Origin: Hypoxylon rubiginosum
Lineage: Eukaryota; Ascomycota; Sordariomycetes; Xylariales; Hypoxylaceae
NCBI GenBank assembly: GCA_902806565.1
Contig: CADCXA010000014.1
Location: forward strand, 1-64,000
DNA length: 64,000 bases
Reading direction: 5' to 3'
Shown: piece after piece, positions 1 to 15,235 of the stretch
Position numbering within the stretch: the stretch's first letter is position 1
Layout: every line of letters begins with the position of its first letter
Notes under the pieces: generated by a model
Told to the model about the DNA's origin: nothing
Database searches by the model: none
What the model saw: only the letters and a program-made list of their open reading frames with translations
Translations under genes and position numbers: made by a program

Positions 1-3000
1 TGATATTTTTAATTTAACTTTTAAAATATAATTTAAACTTAATAGTAAAATAAATATAAGTTTTAAATAAAAGTTTTAAAATTTCTTATTATTTTATTAA
101 TATATTAAAAAAATTTATAATAAAAAAAAAATAAATAAAAGAAACTTATAATAATAATTTCCTTTATAATTAAATTTATAAATTTATAATATATATAATT
201 AAAATAATAATAAAAGCTATTAAAAAATAATATAATTATAAAATTATAATATATATTTTTTAAGTTATAATAAATATATTAATTTATATATTAAATATAT
301 TTAATAATTTACTTATTATTTTAATTAAAATAATTAATATATTTTTTTAATATTTATAAATTAAACTTTATAATAAACTTAATAAAATAAGTTAAATAAT
401 ATTATTAATTTTTATTTAAAATTATTAATATATTTATTAATAAAACTTTTATAATAATATATAAAAAAAGAAAAAAACAGGTAAATAAATTAAAAAAACC
501 AGTTTATAATAAAAACCTAATTTATAATAAAAACCTTATTTTATATAAAAATATTTTATATAAAAACCTAATTTTATAAAAAAACCTAATTTATATTAAA
601 AATATAAAATAAAGTTTTTATATAAAAAACCAGTTTTATAAAAAAATAACGCCTTTTAAAAAAAGATAATTAAAAATATTATTAAAATTATTTAAATTAA
701 ATATAATAAGTAAATTCTTAAAGCGAAAAAAAAAATAAAAATTAAAAAAAATTAAAACATTTAAAAAAATTAACTAACTTTTATATATAAATAAATAAAC
801 TATTATTAAATTATAATTTAAAATTAAATTATAAATATTATATAAAAATATTATAAATAAATACCTAGTTTTTTAAAAGTTTTAAATATAAATTATATAA
901 TAAACTTTTTAATAAAATTATATAAATTTTATAATATTTTAAAAATAATTAAAAATAAGATTTATTTAATTAAAACTAATAAAAATTAATTAAATAATAA
1001 ATTTTAAAAATACTTTTTTTTAATTATAAAAATTAATATAAAAATAATTAAAATTATCTTAATTTAATAAATTAAATTAATTATTTTTAAAATTAAAAAA
1101 ATAATAACCCTTATTATTATTAATATTTATTTTTAAATAATAAAAAAAACTATTATATATATACTTTTAAATATTTAATTATTAATTTATTAAATATATA
1201 TAATTAAATATTATATTTTTATTTTATAAACTATTATATTAAAAATTAATTTTTAAAAAGAAAATTATAAATATTATAATAATTTTATTTTTTATAAATT
1301 TATAATTTTTAAATAAATATTAAACTTACCTTTTAATTTTTTATTTTAAATTATTATATATATTTTATATATTATTATACCTTATAAAAAAAATTTATAA
1401 CCGGCGAAATAAACTTTAGAAAAAAAAACTATATATTTAAACTTTTTAAAGTTTATAAAAAGCCGTAGCTTAAATATATAGCTTTTTTTTTTAAATATAG
1501 CCGTGAAATTTTAATTTTATTATAAATTTATTTTAAAGAATTATAAAAATATATATTATTAACAAAATATATTTAATATATATAATTAATTTTTTAATTA
1601 AATATATATATTATTTAATAATTAAAAATCTTATTTTTTTAAATAATTAAATAACTATATATAAATAATATATTAAAAATAATAAAATAATAAATATTAA
1701 ATAAAAATTATTAATTTAAAATTTTAAAAATATATTAATTTTATAAAAATACTAAAATAACTAAATAAATTATTTTAATTAAACATTAATAATTATTTAA
1801 AAAAAGCTTAATAAATAATATAAAATTTATTAAATAATAGTTTTTAAATTAAAAAATTTTTTTTTTAAAAAACAATAAATTAAAATAAATAAAAATTTTA
1901 AAGTTAGTTATTAATAAAAATTAAAGCTTTTATTTTAATAATTATAAAAATTATTAAAATTATTAATAAATAATTATAAAAATTAAAAATTAAATTATTA
2001 ATTTTATATTTTTAATTTAATAAACATTTTATATAATAATATAAAAAATTATTTATTATTAATAAATTATATAATAATTAATAAGAATATTTAAGAATTT
2101 TAAAATATAAATAATTAAATAAAAATTAATTATTATAAATATAAAAATAAAACGTTTCATAAATATTATTAATAATTAATTATTAATAAAGAATTTTAAA
2201 ATTATATTTAATAATATTTTAAATAATTAAATAACTAATAATAAATTATTAAATATTAATAAAATTAAAAATAATATATTTAATTATTTAAATATAATAA
2301 TTATTTTATATAAATATATATTTTTATAAATAATTTTTATATAATTTTATTTTATAAAGAAATTATTTATTCTTTAATTTAATAATATAAAGTTTAATTA
2401 TAATAAATATTTAAATATTAAATTAAAATAAAAAGATATTATTTTTAAGCTTTTTTATTAATTAAAAAAAATCTTTTTAATAAAAACCACGATAAATTAT
2501 AAAATTAAAATAATTTAAATAAATAAATTAAATTAATTAAAAAAAATAAACTAATATATTTATTAATTATTATTATATTATTAAAAATAAAGTTTTAAAA
2601 AAGTAAATTTTAAATTTTATTATAAAAAGAATAATTAAATATAAAATAATTAAAAAAACTAAAAGAAAATCACTTATATAAAATAAAAATTAATTAGTTT
2701 AAATAATTAAAAAAATAAAAAAAATATTTTTAATATTAAAAATTATATTTAAAATTAATATTTATTTTTTAAAAAACTTAGTAATATTAAATTTAAAAAT
2801 TATTACTTATATTTTTAATTAATTTAATTGATTTTTATTATATTAAATATATAATTTTTTTAAAAAATTTAATTATATTTATATAAAAATATAAAAAAAT
2901 AAATATACGTTTAAAGAATTTAAAAGAAATAAAATTTTTATAATTATAAAATATAATATATTATAAAAGGTTTATATATAATATAATATTATTAAAGCTT

Positions 3001-3516
3001 TTAAAAAAATTAAAATATTAATAAAATTATAAAAATATAAATAACTATTTATAAAAAAAAAGAAATTATTTTATATATTCTTATTAATAAATAAAATTAA
3101 TACTTTATAAAAAACTTTTTTAAGATTTTTATTAATTATTTGTTTTATATAAAAGATATTAAATTTAAAAATTAAATAAAATAATTTTTAAGTATAATAA
3201 TTAATAAATTATAATATCTATAATATAAAAGAATATAAATAAAATTCTTATATAAAATAATATATATAAAGTTTTAAATTTTATATATAATTATAAAGTT
3301 TAAATTTTATATTATATATTTATATTTAAATTAATTAAAGCTTTATTTTTTTTATAATATTAGTTTTTATTTTTATTTTTATTATTACTTTATTTATTAA
3401 TATATAATTTAATTATTTAAAATTTAAAACTTTTAATTATATATTTAATTATTTTTAAAAAATAAAAATTAAAAAACCAATTAAATTATTATAATAAAAT
3501 ATAATATATATAATAT
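1..3516. other. A+T-rich RIP-type DNA, no gene
   Basis: Extremely A+T-rich sequence with isolated G and C only, dense in stop codons on both strands. No readable coding sequence, RNA gene or clear repeat copy was recognised here. Composition matches the mutated transposon copies further right, so it is probably old repeat DNA degraded by RIP. Confidence 0.7.
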
Positions 3517-4731
3517 AATAAAATATAACTTTAATATTATATAATTAAAAAAATGTTATAAATAATAATAAATATAAAGAATATATTAAAATATTATATA
3601 TAATAAAAATATTATTTAAGAAAAAATTATTTTAATATATTATTTAAAAAAACTTTATAATAAGTTTAAGTTATATATAACTTAAAATATTATATAATAT
3701 TTTAATATTTTAATATTTTAATTTTATTATAATTTTTTTTTATAATAATAATAAATTTTTATTAAATTAAAATTATATAAAATAAATAATTAATTAAATA
3801 AGTAATTAAATATATAATTATTAAATTTAAATAAGCTTTAAAAAAAATCTTTTAAAACATATATATTAATAGTTTTATTATAACTTTTCTTTTTATATTT
3901 AATATTTATATTTTTTTATATATAATTAATATTTTAATTAATTTAATATTATTTTAAATTCTTTTTTTAAAATCTAAATATTTAAAATTTAATTTAATTT
4001 AAATTTAAACTTAAATTTAAACTTAAATTTAATTTTTAAAAAATAACTATATAAAATATTTTTATATTTAATTATTATTTAATATTTTATATAATATTTT
4101 ACTTAGTTTTTTAATAATTAAGATTTTATATATTTAAAATTAAAGTTTTATAAATTTTAATTAATTAATATTTTATAATTAATATTTTATATTATTAATA
4201 AATATTATTTATAATTAATAATATTATATATAAATTAATTGATATTATATTAATTTAATTAATAAATATAATAAGTAATTTTATTTATAAGTATTTAAAG
4301 ATTTTTTAACGTGTAAATATTTTAATATAATAAAAAAAAAATAATAAATAAAAAACTTTAAAACTTTTATATTTAAAAGTTTATAATACGTTTTTTAATT
4401 AATATAATATTATATTAATTAAAATAAATATAAATAATTTTTTTAAAACTATAATTATATAAATTTAAATTTAAATTAAATATTAATTATAATAAAATAT
4501 AATTTTAATATTATATAATTCAAAAAACATTATATATAATAATAAATATAAAAAATATATTAAAAATATATTAATTAATATAAAGATCTAATTAATATTA
4601 AAATATTATATATAATAAAAATAATATTAAAAAAAAACTATTTAATATAATATTTAAATAAATTATATAATAAATTTAAACTATATATAACTTAAAATAT
4701 TATATAATATTTTAATCTTATTATAATAATT
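3517..4731. mobile_element. Small LTR-flanked relic, copy 1 (TRIM-like)
   Basis: Two similar terminal blocks, about 3517-3732 and 4491-4731, both start with a run like AATAAAATATAA(T/C)TTTAATATT and end in a repeated TTTTAATATT-type tract. They flank about 750 bp. The same arrangement recurs at about 9612-11020, where it is inserted into an R1 module. Size and the lack of any recoverable ORF suggest a short non-autonomous LTR element (TRIM-like) or an internally deleted one. RIP-type mutation has removed the diagnostic TG..CA ends, so the boundaries are approximate. Confidence 0.5.
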
Positions 4732-6234
4732 ATAAAAAAATTAAAAAACTTAATTATTATAAATATTATAAATAATTAAATAAAAAGTTTAAATAATAAA
4801 AATAAAATTAAAGTTTTTAAGTTTTTTATAAATAAAAACTTTTAAAGTTATTATTTATTTTTATAAAAGTAATATTTTTATATAATATAACTTTTATTAA
4901 TTTTTACGTAATATTTAAATTATATATATTTTATTTTACTTATTTTATATTAATAACTTTTTATATAATTAATTATATAAAATTATTAATATAAGGTTTT
5001 TTAAAGTTATATAATATTTATTTATAATTATAATAAATAAAAATAATTAATAATTAATTAAATAATTACGTAACTAAAAAATATATTAATTTTAAACTAA
5101 AAATAATTTAAAAGCTATTAATTATATAAAACTTTTAATATAAAATATATTTTATATATAATATAAATAATTAAAATATATAAAATAATTAAAACTTAAA
5201 AATATAATATTTACATTTTTATTTACTGGTAAAAATATATATTAATAGTTTTATAATATATTTATATAATAAAGTGGTTAATATATTATTATTTTATAAA
5301 ATATATATAATTTAAATATTATATAAAGAATTAACGAAAATTATACTATATAAAATATATTATCTTTTTATAATTATATTTTTAAATATAATTTTACTTA
5401 ATAGTTTTTATATAAATATTTTTATATTTATTTAATATTTAAAAATAAAATATTTATTAATAAAAAACTATATTAAATTAACATAAAAATATATAAATAT
5501 AAAACGTTTATATTTATTATATAAATAAAATAAAAATAAAATTAAGATTAATTTTTTAATTTAAGAATATAACTAAATTATTTAATAAATTATAAATTTA
5601 TAAATATTTATAATATTTAAATTTTTATATTAAAATAAATTATTAATTTAATAAAAATATTTTATTTTTAAAAAATAACTTATTATATATAATAGAAAAA
5701 AATATTTAAAACTTAATTAATTAAATTATTATTTTATAAAATATAAAAAAAAAATAATTTAAAATTATCGGTTTTTTAAAAAAAATAAAATAAAAGTAAA
5801 AATATTAATAAAATATAAAAACAAATAAAACTATAAAATAAATAATAATAATAAAAAATATAATACTAATAAAACTAAAAAACTTTATTATTTTTATATT
5901 AAAATTATATTTATATTATATTTTATTTTTAATATTATTTTATTATTTATTATTTTATTATTTATTATTATAATAATAAAAAAATTAAATATTATAAATT
6001 ATATTTTTTTAAATATAAATATAAAAGAAAAATTAAATTATAAAAAATTAAATTTATATTATAATATATATATAAAATTATATATAATGTTAATATAACT
6101 TATTTTAAGTTATATTTATAAGTTATATTTTTTATTTTAAAACTTAATTATATTTAATTTATAATTAAATATAATTATTACTTTTATATATATTTTAATA
6201 TTACTGATTTTTTTATTATTATTATTAATTTAAT
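4732..6234. other. A+T-rich DNA, nothing recognised
   Basis: Highly A+T-rich, stop-dense sequence between the small LTR relic and the 97-bp tandem array. No gene or repeat family was identified by eye. Confidence 0.6.
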
Positions 6235-6560
6235 ATAAATATTATAAATTATAGTTTTTTAAATAAAATTAAAAAAATAAACATTAAATATTATAAATTA
6301 AATATTTTATAATAAAATTAAATTAAATTAAATTAAATATAATAAATTATATTTTTTAAATAAAATTAAAAAAATAAACATTAAATATTATAAATTAAAT
6401 ATTTTATAATAAAATTAAATTAAATTAAATTAAATATTATAAATTATATTTTTTAAATAAAATTAAAAAAATAAATATCAAATATTATAAATTAAATATT
6501 TTATAATAAAATAAAATAAAATAAAATTAAATATTATAAATTATATTTTTTTAAATAAAA
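6235..6560. repeat. 97-bp tandem repeat, about three units
   Basis: The string AAATAAAATTAAAAAAATAAA recurs at 6261, 6358 and 6455, and a diverged version begins at 6553, giving a 97-98 bp period. Each unit also carries a short ATTAA microsatellite run whose copy number differs slightly. The units stay very similar although the surroundings are heavily decayed, which suggests local amplification after mutation. About 400 further bases to 6977 are plain A+T-rich DNA. Confidence 0.7.
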
Positions 6561-6977
6561 ATATAAAAAACGTTATTTTAATAAATTAAATAATACCTTT
6601 TAACGCGTTTTTAAAATAAATTAAAAAACTATATTTAATATAAAATATTTAATTGTAATAATAAAATTAATATATAAAAAATTAATAAATAAAATATAAA
6701 TAATATAAATAATATATTATTTATAACATTATTTTATAAATTAAATAAATTTTAATTTAATATTATATTTAAAATTATATAAATTTAAAAAACTATAAAA
6801 CGTTTTATAAAAAAAATAAAAATTTTATAAAAAGGATTTATTAATTTTTTTAAAAACTTATAAAAAATTATAAAACTATATTTTAAAATAAAAATTTAAA
6901 AAAACTAAAAAACTATATTTAAATAATTATAAAAAAATAACCTTTTAAATTAAATATAAATAATAAACTATTAATAA

Positions 6978-7253
6978 TTATAATAAAATTCTATTTTTAT
7001 ACTAGTAATTTTTAATTTAAATAATAATTATGTTATTATTTATTTTAAATTATATTTAACTTAAAAAATAACTTAATAAATATTTTAATTAATATATTTA
7101 AAATATTTTATAAAAAAAATATATTCTTATAATATATAACTATTTAATTATATAAAAAACTTTATAAACCTTTTAAAAAAAAAAAAAAAGAATCTAATTA
7201 TAAAATAATTATATAATTTTTTATAAAACATTAATTACTATATTTTATTATAA
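6978..7253 (+). repeat. LTR-like repeat, copy A
   Basis: First of six copies of a ~280-bp repeat with complementary ends (TTATAATAAA at the left, TTTATTATAA at the right). Copies B (22490), C (34405) and D (38140) have the same orientation; E (39044) and F (50825) are inverted. Flanking and separating long internal modules, they behave like the LTRs of a mutated retrotransposon. Orientation labels are relative, since no coding sense can be read. Confidence 0.65.
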
Positions 7254-9611
7254 CCCTTTTTTAAATTTAAATAAGGTTTTATTTTAATTTAAATCTATAA
7301 AAAAAAACCTTTTATTTACTTTTTTTTATATTAAACTAATTAATTTATTTTAAAACCTTTTTTATAAGTTATATTATAAACTTATTTTTATTATTTAACT
7401 TTATAAAATTATTAATCTTTTTTTATTTTTTTATTAATATAAAATATATTTTTTTTATAAACAACTTTTTAATTTTAAATAATTTATTAATTATATTAAT
7501 TAAAATAATATATTAATTTTAGTTTATTTAATTATAAAAATTAATAAATTATAATTTATTTATTATAATTTTTATATATTAATTATTTATTTATTAATTA
7601 ATATAAATAATTTTTATTTATATTTAATTTTTTAAATTAAACTTATTTAAAAAACCAAACTATAATTAAAGTTTAATAAATGTTTATATTATTTTTTAAA
7701 GTTAATTTTATTTTTAAGAAAATATTAAATTTTAATTTCTTATATAATTTTATTAAAAATAATTATAATAATAATATTTTTTTTTAGGTTACTTTTAATT
7801 TCATTTTTTTTTTTTTTATAAACTTAAGGTTTAAAAAACTATTTAAAAAATTAAATAAACCATTATTTAAAAAGTTATTTTTAATATTTTTAACTATGTT
7901 AATTACTATAAATTATAATTTTATTAAGCTTATTTTAAATATAAAATTACGTATTAGTTTAATTAATATTATAAGTTATTTAATAAATAAAGATTTCTTG
8001 GTAATTATTTTAATTTTAATATATTTAAATATTATTTTTATAAAAATATCTAAAATTAAAATTTAATTAAAATCCTTATTTTTTAATAATTAAAATAAAA
8101 TAACTAATTTTTTAAATAGTAAATAAAAAATATATATTATTTAATAATCGTATATTTATTTATTATTTTAAAAAATAATTTAAACTTAATATAAATTTTT
8201 AAAATTTTTAATTATTATTTTTTATTTATTATTACTATATATTTTATTCAAATTTATAAATAATATTTATATTTTAATAAAAAAAACCCTACCTTATTTA
8301 TAAAAATATTAAAAATATAAACCTGTTTTTCTATTATATTAATTAATATTATATAAAAATAAAAAACTATATAAATATTAAAATTTTTATTTAATACCGT
8401 AAAACTATAATAAATTATTAAAAAAATAAATTATAAGTTATATTATTTAATTAAAATAAATATAATACTATTAAAATTATTTATTTTATAATTCTTTAAA
8501 ATTTATAATATTTTAATTTTATAAATTAACTTAATAAATAATATATTTTTTATAATAAATAATTAAAATCTTTTAATTTTTAATAATTTATTATATTTTT
8601 TATTTTTATATAAAACTAAAAAACTTATAATTATAAATATAAATTCCTTATATTAAAATTTAAAGTTTATTTTTAATAAAAACAAAATATTTTATAATAC
8701 GGCCGTGGTATATAAATTTAATTTTAACTAAAAAAAAAAAAAAACATTATTATTATAAGTTTTAAAAACTTTAATTAATATTTTTATTAATTGGTAATAT
8801 AATTAATATAATAAATATCTTTTAAAAAATTTATAATATTAATAGATATTATTTTTACCTTTTTATATATTATTATTATAATTATAAAATATTATAATTT
8901 TAAGTTTTTTTAAAAAAAAAAATAAAAAATATAAAATAAATTATATTAATTAAAATAATAAAAAAATACTAAATATTTTTTATATTTATATAACTTTATA
9001 TAAATATTTTATTAAATAACTTATTATATAAATAAACCTTTATTAATTTTAATTATAAATTAATATAATATTAATATAATATATAAACAAGTTTTTAATT
9101 AATAATACCCACTTTTTTAAAAATAATAAAAAACTAAGAATTTTATAATAATTTTTATTTTTTATATTTCCTTTTTTTTAAAATTTTTAAATTTTTTTAA
9201 AATATTTTAAATTACTTTTTAAAATAATAAAAAATATTTAAATTATAATAATTATATTTATTTTTATTTATTTAAAAGGATTTAAAATATTTAATAATAA
9301 TAATAATATTTTTATATTTAAATATATATTTTAAAAAAAATTTAATATAAATGTTAAAGTTTATTTTTAAATTTAAAACATTTTTATAAATATATTATTT
9401 ATTTTTTATAATTATAACTTTAATTTATTTTTTTAAAACCAATTTAATATAAAACTTTTATTAAAATTATTTAAAAAATTATATCTTATTATAAATAAAA
9501 TATATTATTATTAATTCTTTTAAAATGTTAATATTTAAATTAACATTTAATAAATAAATTAAACTTTTAATATTATATTTATTTTTAACTAATTATTATT
9601 TTTATTATTAG

Positions 9612-11020
9612 AATAAAATATAGTTTTAATATTTTATAATTAAAGGTTATTATAAGTAATAATAAATATAAAAAATATATTAAAAATATATTAATTAGTA
9701 TAAATATTTAATTAATATTAAAATATTATATATAATAAAAATAATATTTAAAAAAAAGTTATTTTAATATAATATTTAAATAAATAAATAAGTAATTAAA
9801 TTTATAATTACTAAGTTTAAATAAGTTTTAAAAAGAAAAGAAAAATTTTAAAATACACGTACTGGTAATTTTTTTATAGCTTTTTTTTTTATATTTAATA
9901 TTTATATTTTATAAATTTTTTTTTTATATTTAATACCTATACTTTTTTATATATAATTAATGTTTTAATTAACTTAATATTATTTTTAATTTTTCTTTTA
10001 AAACCTTAATATTTAGAACTTAACTTAATTTAATTTAATTTAATTTAAATTTAAATTTAAACTTAAACTTATAAACTTAAATTTAAATTTATAAACTTAG
10101 ATTTATAAATTTAAACTTAAATTTAAATTTAGATTTAAAAAAGTAATTATATAAGGTATTTTAAATTTTAAAACTATTTGTTTATATTTAATTTTTATTT
10201 AGTATTTTAAGTATTTAATATTTTTATAGTTAGTATTTTAATAATTAAAATCTTATAAATTTTAATTAATTAGTATTTTATAATTAATATTTTATTTAAT
10301 ATTGTACTTTATATTTTAATTAATATTTTACTTAATATTTTACTTAATATTTTATTTAATATTTTATTTAATATTTTATAATTAGTATTTTATATAATTA
10401 AAATTAAAATTTTATAAGTTTTAACTAATTAATATCTTATAATTAGTATTCTATATAACTAATAAATATTATATATAATTAATAATAATATATATAAATT
10501 AATTAATATTATATTAATTTAATTGGTAAATATTATAAGTAATTTTATTTATAAGAATTAAAAGATTTTTTAATATATAAATCTTAATATAATAAGAAAG
10601 AAAAAACAATAAAAAAAAATAAAAAGCTTTGGGATTTTTATATTTAAAAGCTTATAATATTTATTTTAATTAATATAATACTATATTAATTAAAATAAAT
10701 ATAAACGGTTTTTTTAAAATTATAATTATATAAATTTAAGTTTAAGTTAAATATTAATTATAATAAAATATAATTTTAATATTTTATAATTAAAAGTTAT
10801 TATAAGTAATAATAAATATAAAAAATATATTAAAAATATATTAATTAATATAAATATTTAATTAATATTAAAACATTATATATAATAAAAATAATATTTA
10901 AGGAAAAATTATTTTAATATAATATTTAAGTAAATTATATAATAAGTTTAAATTATATATAGTTTAAGGTATTATATAATATTTTAATATTTTGGTATTT
11001 TAATTTTTAATCGTATTATA
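9612..11020. mobile_element. Small LTR-flanked relic, copy 2, nested in R1
   Basis: Terminal blocks begin at about 9612 and 10762 with nearly the same sequence as the relic at 3517-4731. The first block appears cut short at about 9780, running directly into internal sequence. The interior contains short tandem runs of the TTACTTAATATTT type at about 10310-10380. Sibling R1 copies (near 25215 and, inverted, near 48460) are continuous across this point, showing that this is an insertion into R1. Exact ends and target duplication could not be fixed. Confidence 0.55.
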
Positions 11021-14000
11021 TTATATAAATAATTATAAATAAATAAATAACTTATTATTTTTAATTAAATTATTTTAAATATAAAAACTAATCTTAAATT
11101 TATATTATAACTTTTATTAATTAAAATAAATTTTAAATTAAAAAAACCATTATAATTTATATTTTTTTAAATCATTAATTTTTATAATTTTCTAAAACTT
11201 TATATAATAATAAAACCTTTAGTTTTATTATTTTTATTATTTTTAATAAATAATTTAATAAATCTTTAATTAAAATCTTTATTTTTAACTTTTAAATTTT
11301 ATATTAATAATAAATATTTATAAATTAATAAAACTTAATAATTTTATAAAAAAACTTATCTAATATAATTTATTAAATAATTTTATTACTAGTTAATATA
11401 TTTTTTAAAAAATATTTAATAAAAGTTTTTAATAAATAATTAAATTTTTATAAAATTATTACCTTTTTTTTAAATAATTATCCTTAAAATAATCATTATT
11501 TTTATTTATTAATATTAAATATATAGGTTTTTTAAATAATTATTTTAATAAGTTTATATAAAATAATTATTATATTTTTAATTTTTTTATTTAAATATAT
11601 AATCTTTTAAATAAAATAACTTATTAATATTATTAACGTTATATAAAAACATGTAATTTTATTAATTATATTAAAATATAACTTTTTTTTAATTATAAAT
11701 TTATTTTTAATATTATAAAAAGGTTTTATAATATTTATATTATTTTAATATTTAATAAAAAATATAAATTTTAAAACTATTAATTTAAAAATCTTTAAAT
11801 TTAAAAGTATTAAAATCTTTTTTTAATTAAAAATCTTATATTAAAAAACTTATTAATTTAATTTTAATAATTTAATATTAAGATTTTAAACTAAGTAAAA
11901 TAAAAAATAAAACTTTTATATTAAATATTACGTTTTTTTATTTTATTAGTAAAATTAATTTAATTTTAAGGTAAATAAAAAATAAAATAAAAATTAAATA
12001 AATAAATTAACTTTAAATAATAAAAATTTAAAATTTATAAAAAAATAAATAAATAAGGTATTTTAAATAAAATTCTTTAATTATATATTAATTATATATT
12101 ATATATTTATAGATTTTTAATTATAATATTAAATATAAATATAATTATTTTCCTTTATTTTTTTAAATTAATAATTATTTTACTTTTATATTAATTAGTA
12201 TAATTTAAAGTTAATAAGTATTTTAACGTTTAATATAATAATATATCTTTTTTTTATTTTTCTAAGAAAATAAATTTTAATTTATTATAATTAAAACATT
12301 TAATTTTTAAAAACGATTTTATTTTTTAAAATAATTTTAATAATTTATTACCTTATTTTATTATTAATTAAAATATATTTATTTTAATATAAATCGTTTT
12401 AATAAATTTTTATATTATTGTTTTTAATAATTAAACTTGTTATTTTTTAATTTATAAAGTAATTAAATATTTCAATATTTTTTTTTTATTATAAAAAATA
12501 TTATTTTTATTTTAATTAAATTAGTCACCATTTAATTTTATAGTTTAAAAGTTATTAAAAAGGTTATTAAATTTTTAATATCTTTATTTATTTTTTATAA
12601 AAAACTTAAATTAGTTTTTTAAAAATATAAATTTTAAAATAATATTATTTAATTTATAAATACTATATTTACTTTTTTTATAAATTTAATTAATTAAATA
12701 AAATTTTAACTAATTATAATAAAACTTATTTTTATTTAAAATATTAATATAATAAAAAATATTAAATAAAAATATAAAATTATCCTTTTATAATATTATA
12801 TTTTTAATTTATTTTATATATTTTTTATTTTTTCACTTAATTATCTCTTTTTTTTTTTTAAAAAAATAATAATTAATTTTTAAAAATCTTTTTTTTTTTT
12901 ATAAAAATTTTATTTAAATTATTAAAAGCTTTTTATAATTTTTTATTTTATTTTTTTTAAATACTTATTATATAAAAATTATAATTTTAATAAATATTAT
13001 AATTTTTTATTTATATATAACTTTAAATAAAAAAACTTTATTAAATTTAACTAACATTTAATTAACTTAAATAATTTTAAATAAATATAATACCTAGCTT
13101 TTATTATTTTTATTTACAATTTAAAAAAGTCCCTTAATAATTTTTTTATAACTAATTTTTATTTAATTTTATACTTTAAAATAATAAAAAAAACCTATCC
13201 TTTTTTTTATTTTTATTTTTTAATAAACACTTTTAAAAACCTTTTTAAATTTTAAACCTTTATTATATTTTATTAATAAAAAAATCTTATAATAAAAAAC
13301 AATTTATTTTTAAATAAAATTAACTATAATTTTTATTTTAACATTAAAAATAACTTTTATTTTAAACTAATTATTAACTTTTATTTTTATTTTTATAATA
13401 ACCTTTTTTTTTAATTATAAAATATATACTATATATTAATAATTTATATAATAAAAACCTTATTTAATTTATTATATAAACTTAATTTATAAAATTTAAT
13501 AATTTAAAACTTTTAATAATTAAAACATATAAAAATAACTTAAATTATATTTAAAAAAAATTTTTTTTAATAATATATAATTTTTATTTTATTACTTATA
13601 AAATTATATATTTTATAATTATATTTAATATAACTTTTTTAAATAATTAATTTTTTTTATAAAAATAAATTAATAATTTATTATTAATAAAACTTTTTTT
13701 TAAACCTTTTTTATAAAATACTTTTAACTATTATATATTAAAATATTTTATTTTGAAATCTTATTTTAATATATTGATTTTTTATTATTTTTTTATTTTT
13801 TAAATAAAAAAAGTAAATAAAAATGTTTAAATATTTTATAATTTCTTAGGATTTATTATTTTAATTTTTTAATAGTTATAATAAAAAATACTTAATATTA
13901 AAAAAAGCTAAAAAAATTAAAATAATTTAAATAAAATAAATTTAATTATTAATATATTTATTAATATTATTTTTTTATTAATTATTCTTTTTATTTAAAA

Positions 14001-15048
14001 AACCTTTTTTTTTATAAAATAAAAAGTTAATTATTATATTAGATTTATTAAATATATATTTAATTTTAAAATTAAATAATTTAATATAAATAATTTATTA
14101 AATTAACTTTATTTTTAATAAACTTATAAATTTATTATTTAATTAAATAATTAATGTTTTTATATTTATTTATAATAAAAAATAAATACTATAAAAATAA
14201 ATTTATAATTAATAAAAAAACTTTATAATAATTAAAACCTTAAGTTTTAAAACATTATAATTTTTTTTTACTCCACGTTATATATTTAACTTATATTTTA
14301 AAAAATAAAAAATATTTTAATTATTAAATTATTTTAATATATAATTTTAACTATTTTTTAAAACATTTATTTACAAGATAATTGATTTTTTATAAATATA
14401 ATTAAAATTAATAAAATATAAAATATTATTTAATATATTTTTTAATATTTATATAATTTATTTTTAATTATTTACTTATTTTTATAAAACGTTTTTTAAA
14501 ATAATTTTATTAAAAACATAATAATTAAAATATATAATTTAACTTAAAGCTTAAAATAAATAATAATATTAATAAAAAACTTAATATTTTTTACATTTTT
14601 ATAAAAACCTTATTTTTATATTTTAAAAGTTTTTAATAAAATTAACTTTTTTTTATAAATATTATAAATATATTTTATAACTTTTATTATTAAATAATAG
14701 AATTTTAATTTTTTTTTATTTATTATTATATTAGTAAGTTTAAAATGTAATAAAACAATGTTAATATTTTTTATATATTTAAAAAAAAACGTTATATTTT
14801 AAAATAAACTTTTTAATTTTTATATTAAATAATTAATTTTTTAACTTTTATATTATTAAAAAAAAACTTATATTTATTTAATATAAAATTATAAAACATT
14901 TAAATAATTACTTTTAAAAAATAAATAATTAAGTTTATTACTTTTTATAACAATGTTATTATTTTTACTAATTTAATTAATATAATAAAAACTATTAACT
15001 ATTTATTAAAAAAATTTAACTTTGTTTAATTATATCTTAAAAACCAAT

Positions 15049-15053
15049 TTATT
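15049..15053. repeat. Target-site duplication, left (TTATT)
   Basis: TTATT immediately precedes the 5' LTR and is repeated directly after the 3' LTR (20861-20865). Sibling R1 copies contain a single TTATT here, within AATTTATTATAA at about 29283 and, inverted, near 44455. This confirms a clean integrase-mediated insertion with a 5-bp duplication. Confidence 0.9.
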
Positions 15054-15235
15054 TGTTAGATAATAAGAGGTTATTCTGGAGGACCTATTCAGGTCCTGCG
15101 CACAGGCCAACGGCCGGAGCCGCAATAACCTTATTACGAGGCTATTCTAAGGAATCGCGAGAACACGTACAATTAGGAGACACACACTTAATACACACAA
15201 TTAACCCCCTAATTGAATACACACGTTATCTGACA
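15054..15235 (+). repeat. copia 5' LTR
   Basis: 182 bp, beginning TGTTAG and ending CTGACA (TG..CA ends with imperfect inverted termini). It appears identical to 20679-20860. Any open reading frame running through it is incidental LTR sequence rather than a gene. The short LTR must hold the promoter and polyadenylation signals; I could not place them confidently. Confidence 0.95.
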
